64,000 nucleotides of DNA from Lewinellaceae bacterium (GTDB lineage Bacteria; Bacteroidota; Bacteroidia; Chitinophagales; Saprospiraceae): the NCBI GenBank assembly GCA_020636135.1, contig JACJYK010000002.1:453501-517500 (forward strand). Reading direction: 5' to 3'. The notes beneath the pieces are model-generated. The model was given only the letters and a program-made list of their open reading frames with translations, had not been told where the DNA came from and made no database searches. Positions 35,274 to 44,252 of this stretch are shown here, piece by piece. A program made the position numbers and the translations under genes. Position 1 is the stretch's first letter, and each line of letters begins with the position of its first letter.

Positions 35274-35621
35274 TCAGCCTGTAACCGCTGTCATTTTCAG
35301 GTCTGAATAACCCCAGTTCACAATGTCTCTTAGCAGAGGGATCAACGACATACCTCTTTCCGTCAGGCTATATTCTACTTTGGGAGGAATGGTTGCATAA
35401 GCATTTCGATGGATGATTTTTGACTGCTCAAGATGTCGTAATTCTTGAATTAACACTTTTTCGGAAATGCCTAGTACATCCTTTTTAAGTTCACCAAATC
35501 TCCTGCATCCGTCTTTCATGCTCCAGAGTATACCAATTCTCCATTTTCCGCCGATAAACTGGAGGATGTGTTGTACCGGGCAACTTTCAATCAGCACCGG
35601 GTGTGAAAAATTATTCTCCAT
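35274..35621 (-). CDS. HxlR family transcriptional regulator
   Basis: A 115-residue winged-helix protein with CPVQHILQFIGGKWRIGILWSM, then GCRRFGELKKDVLGISEKVLIQELRHLEQ and PPKVEYSLTERG, the complete HxlR pattern. A single Cys at the N-terminal position is typical of redox- or aldehyde-sensing members. Divergent from the cupin gene, which it probably regulates through the dyad at 35667-35700. Confidence 0.92.
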   Translation of the reverse strand: MENNFSHPVLIESCPVQHILQFIGGKWRIGILWSMKDGCRRFGELKKDVLGISEKVLIQELRHLEQSKIIHRNAYATIPPKVEYSLTERGMSLIPLLRDIVNWGYSDLKMTAVTG

Positions 35622-35666
35622 TTCTGTAGAATTAAGTAATTGAGGATCAATTATTCATATCCTATT

Positions 35667-35700
35667 GGTAAGTACCTTACTTTTTTGTTCGTACTTGACC
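35667..35700. promoter_or_regulatory. Candidate HxlR operator
   Basis: GGTAAGTAC (35667-35675) and GTACTTGACC (35691-35700) form an outer dyad with one unpaired base. The left half also belongs to GTAAG-TAC-CTTAC. It lies between the hxlR and cupin starts. Confidence 0.45.
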
Positions 35701-35804
35701 ATTTCGAATCACCTAACTAATTTAGTCTAAATAATCAATGGTACAGCGTGCAAATTGAAACCAACCTTCAGATCAACGAATCAATTGGTTAAAATTGAAA
35801 ATAC

Positions 35805-36272
35805 ATGATCCTGGCGTCACCAACACTTTCCAATTCATATTGGTACATCGGACATCTGATCAGCATCCTGATCTCCTCCAATGACACCCAAGGGGCTTTC
35901 TCTGTAATTCATGGTTATGAAATACAGGGTCTGGAGCCTCCTCCCCATATTCATACTCAGGAAGAGGAATCGTTTTATTTGTTGGACGGCGAGATGGAAT
36001 TCACCATTGGAGATGAATTGCATCGGGTCAGTAAGGGAGATTGGATTATGCTTCCGAGGAACATTCCGCATACCTTCAGGGTGATATCGGAAAAAGCGGA
36101 AGTCATTATTCATTTATGTCCAGGCGGATTTGAAGAATACTTCATTGCGATGTCGGAGCCTGCCGAAGCACTGGAGATCCCACCCCGACCTCAGGGACCA
36201 CCAAATATCCAAAAGCTTGTTGAAACGGCATCCCGGTATGGAATTGTATTTCCGATGAGCAACAAACAATAG
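35805..36272 (+). CDS. Cupin domain protein, copy 1
   Basis: A 155-residue single-domain cupin. Motif 1 is PPPHIHTQEEESFYLLDGEMEF and motif 2 is WIMLPRNIPHTFRV, retaining His-His-Glu and His metal ligands. The tail FEEYFIAMSEPAE...PPRPQGPP resembles quercetin-dioxygenase-like cupins. The reaction is unknown. It is divergent from an HxlR regulator. A paralogue occurs at 44253-44705. Confidence 0.87.
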   Translation: MILASPTLSNSYWYIGHLISILISSNDTQGAFSVIHGYEIQGLEPPPHIHTQEEESFYLLDGEMEFTIGDELHRVSKGDWIMLPRNIPHTFRVISEKAEVIIHLCPGGFEEYFIAMSEPAEALEIPPRPQGPPNIQKLVETASRYGIVFPMSNKQ

Positions 36273-36393
36273 AAAATCACCAGTTAATCAAATAGTTGGT
36301 TGGGTCGGGGTTGAACTTCCTGACATGGAAATGAGTTCCTGTAATTCGCCCCAACACGGAAGTGGGTAGTTGTTTGATCGAACCTTTTATGAG

Positions 36394-36945
36394 TTAATCG
36401 ATATTCAGACTATCGTAGGGTATTTTTGGTCCAACATCCCAAAGGGCGGTAACACAGACAATCTTCCATCCATCTGCTTCTTTCTCCATCAGCCGAATTT
36501 CCTGGCTGCTGCGGAAATTGGTTTTTTCCTGATTTGCATTGTATTGTGTCCAGAGCAAATAAGCAGCAGATTCATTAAAGAACTTCACAATTGGTTTTTC
36601 CCGGTGTACTTCCGGGTGGATGATGTTTTCGCCATTTTTATAGTATGTTTCGATCCAGTCTTTTCCCTGCTTGTTTATTTTATCCCACCCGACGGCTGCA
36701 TCCGCGGTGCCATCGGAATTATTCCATGCTTGAAGTGCGTAGTTGTTATGACTCCAGTTGCTTTTCCAGCATTCGTAATCGCCGTTAAAAAAGCATTTGG
36801 TTTCATTTTCGATCACTTTTAATATGGCATCGGTTTCCGCTTGTTCATCAAAAGTGGAAACGGTTTCGGTCTGACTGCTTTCTTGCGGTTTACAGGACGC
36901 AAGAATGGCAATACAAAAGATTAGTGCAATACATTTGTTTAACAT
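36394..36945 (-). CDS. NTF2/SnoaL-like lipoprotein
   Basis: A 183-residue lipoprotein with lipobox ILASCK (Cys18). The body has the DUF4440/NTF2-like pattern AILKVIENETKCFFNGDYECWKSNW and the closing strands EIRLMEKEADGWKIVCVTALW. ATG at 36945 chosen because it opens a proper signal sequence; a longer frame overlaps the upstream reductase gene. It probably belongs to a unit with the two upstream reductase genes. Confidence 0.78.
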   Translation of the reverse strand: MLNKCIALIFCIAILASCKPQESSQTETVSTFDEQAETDAILKVIENETKCFFNGDYECWKSNWSHNNYALQAWNNSDGTADAAVGWDKINKQGKDWIETYYKNGENIIHPEVHREKPIVKFFNESAAYLLWTQYNANQEKTNFRSSQEIRLMEKEADGWKIVCVTALWDVGPKIPYDSLNID

Positions 36946-37010
36946 ATGATTTTGTTTTGTTTTAAAAGGATTGTATTCTGGTAAAGTGGCTGGATCAGGG
37001 TGGCCTGAAT

Positions 37011-37568
37011 TTAGGTCGGCTTTGTGGATTCGTAATAAAGAAGGATGCACCCGGAACTAAAAATTTTTGTTCCCTTAAGTTTTAATAAGGACCGGTCATT
37101 CAAATCGAGGAAAAGGGGCAACCCGTTTCCGGCAAGTACCGGATGAATGCAAAGCTGATATTCGTCAATTAATTTTAGGTTGGTACAGGCGGCAATGATC
37201 CCGGGACTACCCAGATAGACAGGATCCTCCAGCTGTTGCTTCAATGCATTAATCTCGTCCTCCAGTCCACGGTCGGCCAACCGGGTATTATTCCAGCTGA
37301 CTTGTTTTATGGTGCGGGAAAACAGGACTTTGGGTGTATTGTGAATGGAATCTGCAAAATCGTCCATAGATGCAGTGCCGGTGGGATTCACAACGATACC
37401 AGGCCAGTAACTTTCCATGAGCTGGTAGGTTATTCTGCCATAAATAATCGCACCTGCGTTGCGCAATAATTCACTGTAGTGCTGATGGATTTCTTCATCC
37501 GCAATCATGACAGTATGATCACAGTAACCATCAAGGGTCATGTTAATAACTGCGATAACTTTTGCCAT
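37011..37568 (-). CDS. RibD-C/dihydrofolate-reductase-like protein, copy 2
   Basis: A 185-residue protein with the DHFR-fold RibD C-terminal pattern: VIAVINMTLDGYCDH, AIIYGRITYQLMESYWP, VLFSRTIKQVSWNNT, and LCIHPVLAGNGLPLFLDL. This YyaP/YwjB-like branch probably binds NADPH; its substrate is unknown. Two more copies lie at 37685-38314 and 46054-46632. Co-directional with its paralogue 116 nt upstream. Confidence 0.87.
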   Translation of the reverse strand: MAKVIAVINMTLDGYCDHTVMIADEEIHQHYSELLRNAGAIIYGRITYQLMESYWPGIVVNPTGTASMDDFADSIHNTPKVLFSRTIKQVSWNNTRLADRGLEDEINALKQQLEDPVYLGSPGIIAACTNLKLIDEYQLCIHPVLAGNGLPLFLDLNDRSLLKLKGTKIFSSGCILLYYESTKPT

Positions 37569-37684
37569 AGACAGAATTAGTCCCTGAAACAGGTAGTTTG
37601 GTAATTCAGTTAGTTCTTAATGCTTTGCACCTTCCTAAGGTAGTTATTCCAAAGCAACAAACCGGAAATTAATTTTCTGAATAC

Positions 37685-38314
37685 CTATGCTTCAATCGTC
37701 CCCGTCTTAATATTCCCGGTACGCTGGTAATGCGCAATGATGACCCCTGTGGAGGTAACCCTGCTATCGACCAAGGTGTAGGTGACGGGAACCGAGCCCT
37801 GATCGAATAGTTTTTTGCCCTTGCCCAGGATAACCGGATGAATTTTAAGCCTGAGTTCATCGACCAGATCATTTTTGAGCAGCAATCGTACCAGTTCACT
37901 GCTTCCCCAAACCTGGATGTCTCCACTTTTTGATCCCTGATTTTCTGTGGGCAAACTTTTAAGCTTTTTTATATCAGCCACCGTTCTGATGACCACAGAA
38001 TTTCTCCATCCTGTCACCAGTGGATCTTTCTTTTTCAGATTTTTTGAAAATACATATTTGGTGCCCTCGTTAATACCAGGCCAGAAGGCTCCATGTTGCG
38101 GCCAGTACCCAGCCCAGATCTCATAAGTTTTTCGGCCCAGTAAATAATCTGCCGGCCTGAGCTCTTCCTGGACCACCTTTCCATATACCTCATCGGAAAA
38201 GGGTGCAACCCAGCCGCCATATCTGAATCCGTCAGAGGGGTCTTCCTGGGGACTACCGGGTGATTGAATGACACCATCCAGGGTGATCATCGACAGAACG
38301 ATAATTTTACGCAT
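37685..38314 (-). CDS. RibD-C/dihydrofolate-reductase-like protein, copy 1
   Basis: A 209-residue DHFR-fold protein: IIVLSMITLDGVIQSPGSP, DYLLGRKTYEIWAGYWPQ, KYVFSKNLKKKDP, IQVWGSSELVRLLLKNDLVDEL and IHPVILGKGKKLFDQG. It differs from copy 2 and is closer to the group carrying the GGWV segment. An NADPH-dependent reductase role is inferred. First gene of a possible three-gene unit with copy 2 and the SnoaL-like lipoprotein. Confidence 0.87.
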   Translation of the reverse strand: MRKIIVLSMITLDGVIQSPGSPQEDPSDGFRYGGWVAPFSDEVYGKVVQEELRPADYLLGRKTYEIWAGYWPQHGAFWPGINEGTKYVFSKNLKKKDPLVTGWRNSVVIRTVADIKKLKSLPTENQGSKSGDIQVWGSSELVRLLLKNDLVDELRLKIHPVILGKGKKLFDQGSVPVTYTLVDSRVTSTGVIIAHYQRTGNIKTGTIEA

Positions 38315-38504
38315 GTGTTATGATTAATATTTTGCGAAACCATTCACCAGGTATTTGATCCGACCAATGCAAGAATTAATTGAATACAAATCTCTGCATA
38401 TCCTGTTTTTACAAGTTAGGGCACTTGCGACAAACTTTCGGGTTCCTGCGGCAATCTGCTTAAAGGGTGAACGGGCAGCAAGGATATGCACCCAAGACAC
38501 GAGC

Positions 38505-39248
38505 TTAATGCATCAAATATTTATTCGGTACGTTCGACGGGTAATAGTTAATGCCGTATCGGGAATTTATTAATATGGACACTACCTCATAAATCATTGT
38601 TTCCGACCTTTGAAACTGCCGCAAAAGCCCCATCATTGCATAACTGACCGGATTAACCGCCGGAATAAATGTTTCCCAGTCATAGCCTTTGCCCCAAATC
38701 AGCCCACGAACGGTGAGATCAAGGTCACAGGACTGGTCAAGCAGGAAATGAAGCACATCCAGACAGGCATTATTGTGTTGATTGACGGTGTGGAAAATAG
38801 GAGTGTGCCCGCCGAATCCATGGCTGTCCAGGCCCGCTTTACTGTTTACCCCCAGGCCATGACTTACCAGTACTTTGGCACAGGCAAGGTGATTGTATTC
38901 CGCACAAATATGCAACAGCGAGGCTTTGTAAAGCGGAGTGAAAGCACAGTCCAGAGTGTACTGCTTATGCAACAGATCGGGATTGCTGATTAACAGGTCT
39001 TCCAGAGCATGGTCATCATCCAGCAACACCGCGAGCAACACCTGATCATCAAACTCCAGACCGTAGTCGACGAAAGCCCGGATGCAATTTTTGAAATCCG
39101 GACTACGGAGATACATATTGATCATTTCATAAATGAGCGGCTTACCCTTGAATTCCTGATTGGGATCTACACCATGTTCGAAGCAGGTTTTGATCCCATC
39201 AACTGCATGGATCTCAAAATCACCAATAATTTTATTTAAATAATCCAT
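38505..39248 (-). CDS. Ankyrin repeat protein
   Basis: A 247-residue cytosolic protein with recognisable ankyrin units: GIKTCFEHGVDPNQEFKGKPLIYEM, SLLHICAEYNHLACAKVLVSHGLGVN, TPIFHTVNQHNNACLDVLHFLLDQSCDLDL. Ankyrin domains mediate protein binding; the partner is unknown. The start codon lies only 12 nt from the end of the 662-bp inverted-repeat element, so that insertion probably replaced or displaced its promoter. Confidence 0.8.
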   Translation of the reverse strand: MDYLNKIIGDFEIHAVDGIKTCFEHGVDPNQEFKGKPLIYEMINMYLRSPDFKNCIRAFVDYGLEFDDQVLLAVLLDDDHALEDLLISNPDLLHKQYTLDCAFTPLYKASLLHICAEYNHLACAKVLVSHGLGVNSKAGLDSHGFGGHTPIFHTVNQHNNACLDVLHFLLDQSCDLDLTVRGLIWGKGYDWETFIPAVNPVSYAMMGLLRQFQRSETMIYEVVSILINSRYGINYYPSNVPNKYLMH

Positions 39249-39260
39249 TGGTAGGATATT

Positions 39261-39922
39261 AACGCGTTGAGTGGTTAAACCGTGATTAAATCATTTTGCG
39301 CAATCTATAGACTATCAGTGAATTATGTAGAATATTGCCTATTAGAGCAGCCCTCCAATCCTGTAGCCAGCGCTAATTTATTACTAAACTACTTAGGCTT
39401 TCAAGGCTTAGGCCAAAGAATATTTCGAAGTTCTACTAATTGTCATCCATTTAGGTTTCCAATTTTGAGCCAAACTTTTAAAGCTACGGCCTTTTGCATT
39501 TCTTTTATTCGAAGTGGTTGTTTTAAGATACAACCGTCTCTTTAGAGGGTTCACGCAACTGTTTGAACAATTCAAAAACAGCATTTTTGCTGCCGTCGAA
39601 AGACGGTGAGGCGTGCGCATGCCGCTAAAATGGTGACTCCGAAGAACTTAATATCCTGAATCCCATGCAGTTGCACTGAACACTAAGGTGAGTTTTGCGT
39701 GAATCGAGGTTTTTGGTTCGTTCCCCGCCCGCCACAGCTTGTCGGGGCGCGGTTTGCCGGAACAAAAATGAACGAATACGCCAAGCAACGACCATTACAA
39801 TAAGAATTACATTTCGGAACAATAGAAGTTGCATAAAAATTCTTTCCCTAACTCGTTAAAGAGTAATTGCAATAGTGCCTAAGAACCAAATATGATTTGC
39901 AAGGCTAACCACTCAAGGCGTT
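39261..39922. mobile_element. 662-bp non-autonomous element with 17-bp TIRs and 8-bp TSD
   Basis: The left end (39261-39277) reads AACGCGTTGAGTGGTTA. The right end (39906-39922) is its inverted copy with one mismatch. Both ends are flanked by a perfect direct repeat AGGATATT (39253-39260 and 39923-39930), as expected for a transposon target duplication. The interior has only short, poorly coding frames (minus strand about 39408-39620 and 39625-39834) and no transposase. It thus looks like a MITE or a decayed IS. A third partial copy of the end motif, CTAACTCGTTAAAGAG, lies near 39849-39864. A resemblance to integron attC ends (GTTAGG / CCTAAC) was also considered. Confidence 0.7.
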
Positions 39923-39963
39923 AGGATATTAATCAGCTGACAAGACCAGCGCCAGCAAGATAT

Positions 39964-40383
39964 CTATGATTCCTTTTTCTTTTCGTCCAGTGTAATCCGG
40001 CATATTTTTTCCAGAATATCCATGTCGATATCGGATAATTTTTTCACATAAATGCAGCCTTTCCCCATCGTGTATTTCCCCAGTTTACCTAATAGTTCAT
40101 TCCGTTCTTCGCCCGGGGAAGCAACATAAAGGGAGATGGCAGCTTTTCTAGGTGAAAATCCAATGATCAGTATGTCACCTTCCCGGCCACTCGCGTATTT
40201 ATAATGATAACTGCCAAAACCAATGATGGACGGGCCCCACATTTTAGGCTCAAAACCGGACCATTCCTGCATGGACTTCATGAGCTGATAACTGTCCTTT
40301 TTCTTTTGTTCCGAGTCAACAAAAGAGTCAATAAATTCATGTACGCTTTTTTCTGTTTCTTTGGTTTTATTTTCCTTTGCCAT
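39964..40383 (-). CDS. DUF1801-like (YdhG/CyaY-fold) protein
   Basis: A 139-residue protein with a lysine-rich N-terminus (KENKTKETEKSVHEFIDS). The DUF1801 core follows: WSGFEPKMWGPSIIGFGSYHYKYASGREGD, then ILIIGFSPRKAAISLYV and CIYVKKLSDIDMDILEKI. Function unknown. It is the third gene in a minus-strand run behind the YdeP-type oxidoreductase and a small membrane protein. Confidence 0.82.
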   Translation of the reverse strand: MAKENKTKETEKSVHEFIDSFVDSEQKKKDSYQLMKSMQEWSGFEPKMWGPSIIGFGSYHYKYASGREGDILIIGFSPRKAAISLYVASPGEERNELLGKLGKYTMGKGCIYVKKLSDIDMDILEKICRITLDEKKKES

Positions 40384-40436
40384 AGCTTCCGGTGTTCTAG
40401 ATATTTATTGTGAAATTTCTGGTTCCACGCTCCTCA

Positions 40437-40793
40437 TTAGCCTGCTGTTGCTTCGTCATTTTCCAGATGAAAGATATGTAATATCCGGTGAGCAATGGGA
40501 GTAAAAAAGAGGCCTACGGTGCTCAAAAATGCGATGCCGCTGAATAACGCATAGAAGGATGAAAACAGCTTGGCCTGGACGGTCACCATGGTAGAAACCG
40601 GTCCCATACCGGTCAGGATCATACTGGCATTGTATAAAGAGTCAATCCAGTTGAGCGCTGCCAAATAATGATAACCTACGACGCCCAGCAACAGGGATGC
40701 GGAAATCAGGGCAGACGCATATCCGAAATATTTAATGACCCGGTTAAGAAACATAGAGGTCGGTATCAACCTGTCTTGCTTGCCTTCAAACAT
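40437..40793 (-). CDS. Small two-TM protein resembling a degenerate ion channel
   Basis: A 118-residue membrane protein with two strong transmembrane helices: YASALISASLLLGVVGYHYLA (about 25-45) and a second about 75-97. Between them lies a re-entrant-like segment WIDSLYNASMILTGMGPV. The layout is that of a 2-TM potassium-channel pore (Ion_trans_2). The filter position reads TGMGPV instead of TVGYGD, so selective potassium conduction is unlikely. 28 nt separate it from the molybdoenzyme gene. Partner or substrate unknown. Confidence 0.65.
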   Translation of the reverse strand: MFEGKQDRLIPTSMFLNRVIKYFGYASALISASLLLGVVGYHYLAALNWIDSLYNASMILTGMGPVSTMVTVQAKLFSSFYALFSGIAFLSTVGLFFTPIAHRILHIFHLENDEATAG

Positions 40794-40821
40794 AGATATT
40801 GATTTTGGGTTTTCTGACTGA

Positions 40822-43221
40822 TTATTTAGAATGAATTATTTGATTCCGGTATAGTACCTCATCAATTATTTTATCCTGATCAGGGTTATGCTTTTTGATT
40901 TTTATTTTCACGTATTTTGATGCCGGCATATTGCTTTCCTTAACCACATTGTTTATTGAAACCAGGACATTTGTCTCAGGGAAATAGGTAACGGTATTTC
41001 GTTCAGGGATAGGATATTCAACAATCAGGAATAAAGGTGCTATTCTTTCGATGCCGTCATCGTAGTTATAAAGATCCACTTTGTCACCGGGTATAAATCC
41101 AGCCTTTTTAATGTCATTCTTGTTCATCAGGATGACCCGCCGTTCATTGTGAATGCCCCGGTACCGGTCATCAAGTCCATAAATTGTAGTGTTGAATTGA
41201 TCATGAGTTCTGGTGGTTGCCATGAGGTATTCATCATCGGCGAGGGTATTGTCTGGGATGGAAGTAATCGTGAATGGTGCGCGGTCCCCGAATTTTTCAG
41301 TATTAAACTGACCATCCCGGGCAGGATTCGGCAGGTAAAATCCGCCTTTTTGTTTGACACGATTATTATAATCATCAAATCCTGGAATGCATTTTTCAAT
41401 ATCATCCCGTACCCGATCGTAACTCTTCATATACCTGTCCCAGTCAACGACAGAACGATGACCAAGTGTTGCCTTTGCCATCCGGCAAACAATATGCGTT
41501 TCATTCATCAGGTCATCGGAGATGGGTTTTAAAACCCCTTTCGACCATTCCACCACCCCCATTGAATTTTCTGTGCTGACATACTGAAGCTCACCATTAA
41601 AAATATCCTTCTCGCTTCTGGACAGGGTGGGCAGGATCAGGGACTCTTTGCCATGAATAAGGTGCCCACGGTTGAGTTTAGTGGATACGGTCACGGTCAG
41701 TTCCAGCTTTCTCATCGCGATGGCTGTGTACGTCGTATCCGGTGTTGCTGAAAGGAAATTTCCACCCATGCTGAAAAATACTTTTACCCGTCCAGCATGG
41801 ATGGCTTTGATGGTTTCGACCACATCATAACCCTGTTTCCTGGGTGGATTGAATCCAAATGTTTTTTGCAGCCGGTCGAGTTGTTGCGGGGAGGGATGGT
41901 TATTGATCAGCATGGTTCGATTACCCTGCACGTTGCTGTGTCCACGCACGGGACAAGGACCTGAACCTGGTTTTCCAATGCTACCTTTCAGCAGTAACAG
42001 GTTAATGATCTCTTTGAGTATATCAACGCCGTTATGCTGTTGAGTAAGTCCCATACCCCAGCAGATAATGATACGTTTTTTGGTAGCGATCATCCGTGCT
42101 GCAGCTTTCAATTGCTCCAGGGAAACGCCTGCAGCTTGTGCAAGCTCTTCCAGATCGTAGGTTTCCAGGTGTTTCAGGAATGCGTCATAATTTACAGTCC
42201 TGGTTGAAATAAAATTTTGATCGAAAACTGCTCCGGGAGATTCTTTTTCGAATCCCAATAACAGCTTTTCAATGGCCTTGATCAGGGCAATATCCCCGTT
42301 TATTTGTACTGGTAAATAAAGATCAGCCAATTGAACGGGACTGCCCAAAATGCCTTTTAATTCCTGTGGATTGCGAAAGCCCATCAAACCAGCTTCCGGC
42401 AGCGGGTTAATGGCAATGATTTTAGCGCCGTTCTTTTTGCCTTTCTCCAGGGCACTCAGCATTCTGGGCGAATTTGTGCCCGGATTTTGTCCGATAATAA
42501 CAATGATGTCCGTATCGTAGAAGTCATGCAGCTTCACCGTTCCTTTTCCTATACCGATGGTAGGGAGTAAGGCGAAGCCAGAGGTTTCATGGCACATATT
42601 GGAACAGTCCGGGAAATTATTGGTGCCAAATTCCCGCACAAAGAGCTGATAAACAAATGAAGCTTCATTACTGGTCCTGCCCGACGTGTAAAATGCGGCT
42701 TCGTCCGGTGATTCCAGTTTGTTGAGATGCATGGCTATCATTTCAAATGCCTTGTCCCAGCTTATGGGCTGATAGTGGCTGCCATTTTGGGGTAGATACA
42801 TGGGTTCTGCCACTCTGCCCAGTTGTCCGATCTCATAATCGGTTAACCGGGCAAGGTCATACACAGAATTATTCTTGAAGAATTCGGCGGTGAGCCGTTT
42901 GCTCGTGGCTTCCTCGGCCAGGGCTTTTGCCCCATTTTCACAATATTCTGCTACCGGAGATCGGTCGTCGTCAGGATCGGGCCAGGCACAGCTTGGACAA
43001 TCAAAACCATCGAATTGATTCATCTTGAACAATGCCTTGCCGCCTCTTAAAACCGTTTTTTCTTCGGCAAGTTTTTTCAGCGATACCATAACTGCCGGTA
43101 CTCCGGCTGCCCATACCTTGGGATTGGTGACCTTAAGGTCCAATAGTTTATAAGGTGGCTCGGCGGATGGCTCACGGTGGATATTTTCTTCTGGCTCTTT
43201 AGCGGACTCGTTTGATTCCAT
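40822..43221 (-). CDS. ydeP-like: YdeP/FdhF-type molybdopterin oxidoreductase
   Basis: A 799-residue member of the DMSO-reductase superfamily. The N-terminus FDCPSCAWPDPD holds a CxxC pair of the YdeP subgroup rather than a complete 4Fe-4S CxxCxxxC motif. Molybdopterin-binding segments follow: FYTSGRTSNEASFVYQLF, NMCHETSGFAL, IIGQNPGTNSPR, and the C-terminal domain with TTRTHDQFNTTIYG. E. coli YdeP is linked to acid resistance; substrate is unknown. ATG at 43221 used because residues before it are unlike the family. Leads a unit with the 2-TM protein and the DUF1801-like gene. Confidence 0.9.
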   Translation of the reverse strand: MESNESAKEPEENIHREPSAEPPYKLLDLKVTNPKVWAAGVPAVMVSLKKLAEEKTVLRGGKALFKMNQFDGFDCPSCAWPDPDDDRSPVAEYCENGAKALAEEATSKRLTAEFFKNNSVYDLARLTDYEIGQLGRVAEPMYLPQNGSHYQPISWDKAFEMIAMHLNKLESPDEAAFYTSGRTSNEASFVYQLFVREFGTNNFPDCSNMCHETSGFALLPTIGIGKGTVKLHDFYDTDIIVIIGQNPGTNSPRMLSALEKGKKNGAKIIAINPLPEAGLMGFRNPQELKGILGSPVQLADLYLPVQINGDIALIKAIEKLLLGFEKESPGAVFDQNFISTRTVNYDAFLKHLETYDLEELAQAAGVSLEQLKAAARMIATKKRIIICWGMGLTQQHNGVDILKEIINLLLLKGSIGKPGSGPCPVRGHSNVQGNRTMLINNHPSPQQLDRLQKTFGFNPPRKQGYDVVETIKAIHAGRVKVFFSMGGNFLSATPDTTYTAIAMRKLELTVTVSTKLNRGHLIHGKESLILPTLSRSEKDIFNGELQYVSTENSMGVVEWSKGVLKPISDDLMNETHIVCRMAKATLGHRSVVDWDRYMKSYDRVRDDIEKCIPGFDDYNNRVKQKGGFYLPNPARDGQFNTEKFGDRAPFTITSIPDNTLADDEYLMATTRTHDQFNTTIYGLDDRYRGIHNERRVILMNKNDIKKAGFIPGDKVDLYNYDDGIERIAPLFLIVEYPIPERNTVTYFPETNVLVSINNVVKESNMPASKYVKIKIKKHNPDQDKIIDEVLYRNQIIHSK

Positions 43222-43410
43222 GTTTATTTGATTGATCAGGCAGGGGTTATCAGCTGGCAACGAAATGGCATTGTGTTATAATACTCTTTTTGTGCCAGTT
43301 GCACAATGGTATTTTTTATTGCTGATAGCATTTTACAGTATGGTCTAACCTAAACGTACGATAGGATGCCGCACTGGAACCGTCTGGAATCGAATACAAG
43401 TATTGACCGT

Positions 43411-44049
43411 TCACGCTGATTTTTCAACCAGATACTGCATTAACTGGGTGGCAATGCTTAATGCCGGGCTGGCCAATGGGTCACTAAATAAAACTTCCGT
43501 TGGAGCCTCACCAAAATAAAGATCATCCGAGACCAGAAATGTAATTCTCGTGAAGCCTGTCACAGGTGAAGGCTTGCGGGGATTATTCCACGGACTGATT
43601 TGGTCGACGATCTGCTGACTGTTGGTAAAAAGTTGCCTGGTCAGATGGTTTGCGGTATCGTCAATCGTGTTTTCCCAAATGATCATTTTCCCGGACTGAT
43701 TGATGTATCGGGCCGTACCATTTGCATAGGAGGCTAAAACGTCCAATCCGTTTTCCAACCCTACCTCAATGATTACGGCCAGCAGCTCCTTCTTGGCTGG
43801 CTGGGTGCTTGCCGCCTTCATTTTATGATATGCGAAGATCTTTAGTCGTGGTTCTATCTCTGGGGCATCAATGACTTTTTGCAAATTCTCCAGCTTACTT
43901 TCAGGGGAAAACAGGACGTCATAAGGAAATGTAAAAGGCTCCTCTGCCCACTCTTTTAACAAGGAAATGTTATCGCAGAAAAGTAAGTTGTAAATAACAT
44001 TGGTTGAGCTATCCAGGTAAGGTCCTTCAGGTTCTATTGGAGAAGTCAT
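43411..44049 (-). CDS. Hypothetical protein
   Basis: A 212-residue cytosolic protein that I do not recognise. It is acidic and mostly helical in the first 120 residues (LEPRLKIFAYHKMKAA, KKELLAVIIEVGLENGLDVLA). A region with ARYINQSGKMIIWENT comes next. The C-terminal part TRITFLVSDDLYFGEAP, then ALSIATQLMQYLVEKSA, looks like a compact alpha/beta domain. No signal peptide. ATG at 44049 chosen over an upstream start because the extra residues are few and unremarkable. Isolated gene. Confidence 0.65.
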   Translation of the reverse strand: MTSPIEPEGPYLDSSTNVIYNLLFCDNISLLKEWAEEPFTFPYDVLFSPESKLENLQKVIDAPEIEPRLKIFAYHKMKAASTQPAKKELLAVIIEVGLENGLDVLASYANGTARYINQSGKMIIWENTIDDTANHLTRQLFTNSQQIVDQISPWNNPRKPSPVTGFTRITFLVSDDLYFGEAPTEVLFSDPLASPALSIATQLMQYLVEKSA

Positions 44050-44252
44050 AATGCTACCGGTATTAAAGTTCAAGGAAAACCAATGGAATCATACAGCATC
44101 GTGGTGATGACCGGCTAAAATACTCCCTATATGAACGATCGTAACAAAGTTTTTTGGATTCTTTTAGATCTGTTATTATCTCTGGAATTCAATACGGAAA
44201 CCCCAGAGGACCAATCATCGTTTTCATTTCCGGATCCTGATACCCAAAGGGT

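Noticed and set aside
38355..38573. Plus-strand ORF of 72 codons before the ankyrin gene end
   Set aside because: Overlaps the ankyrin coding sequence, has no recognisable features and may be chance.
39282..39834. Three short ORFs inside the inverted-repeat element
   Set aside because: Too short, no domain and on both strands; treated as part of the element.
40437..40793. Functional potassium channel
   Set aside because: The selectivity filter motif is absent, so only a channel-like topology is claimed.
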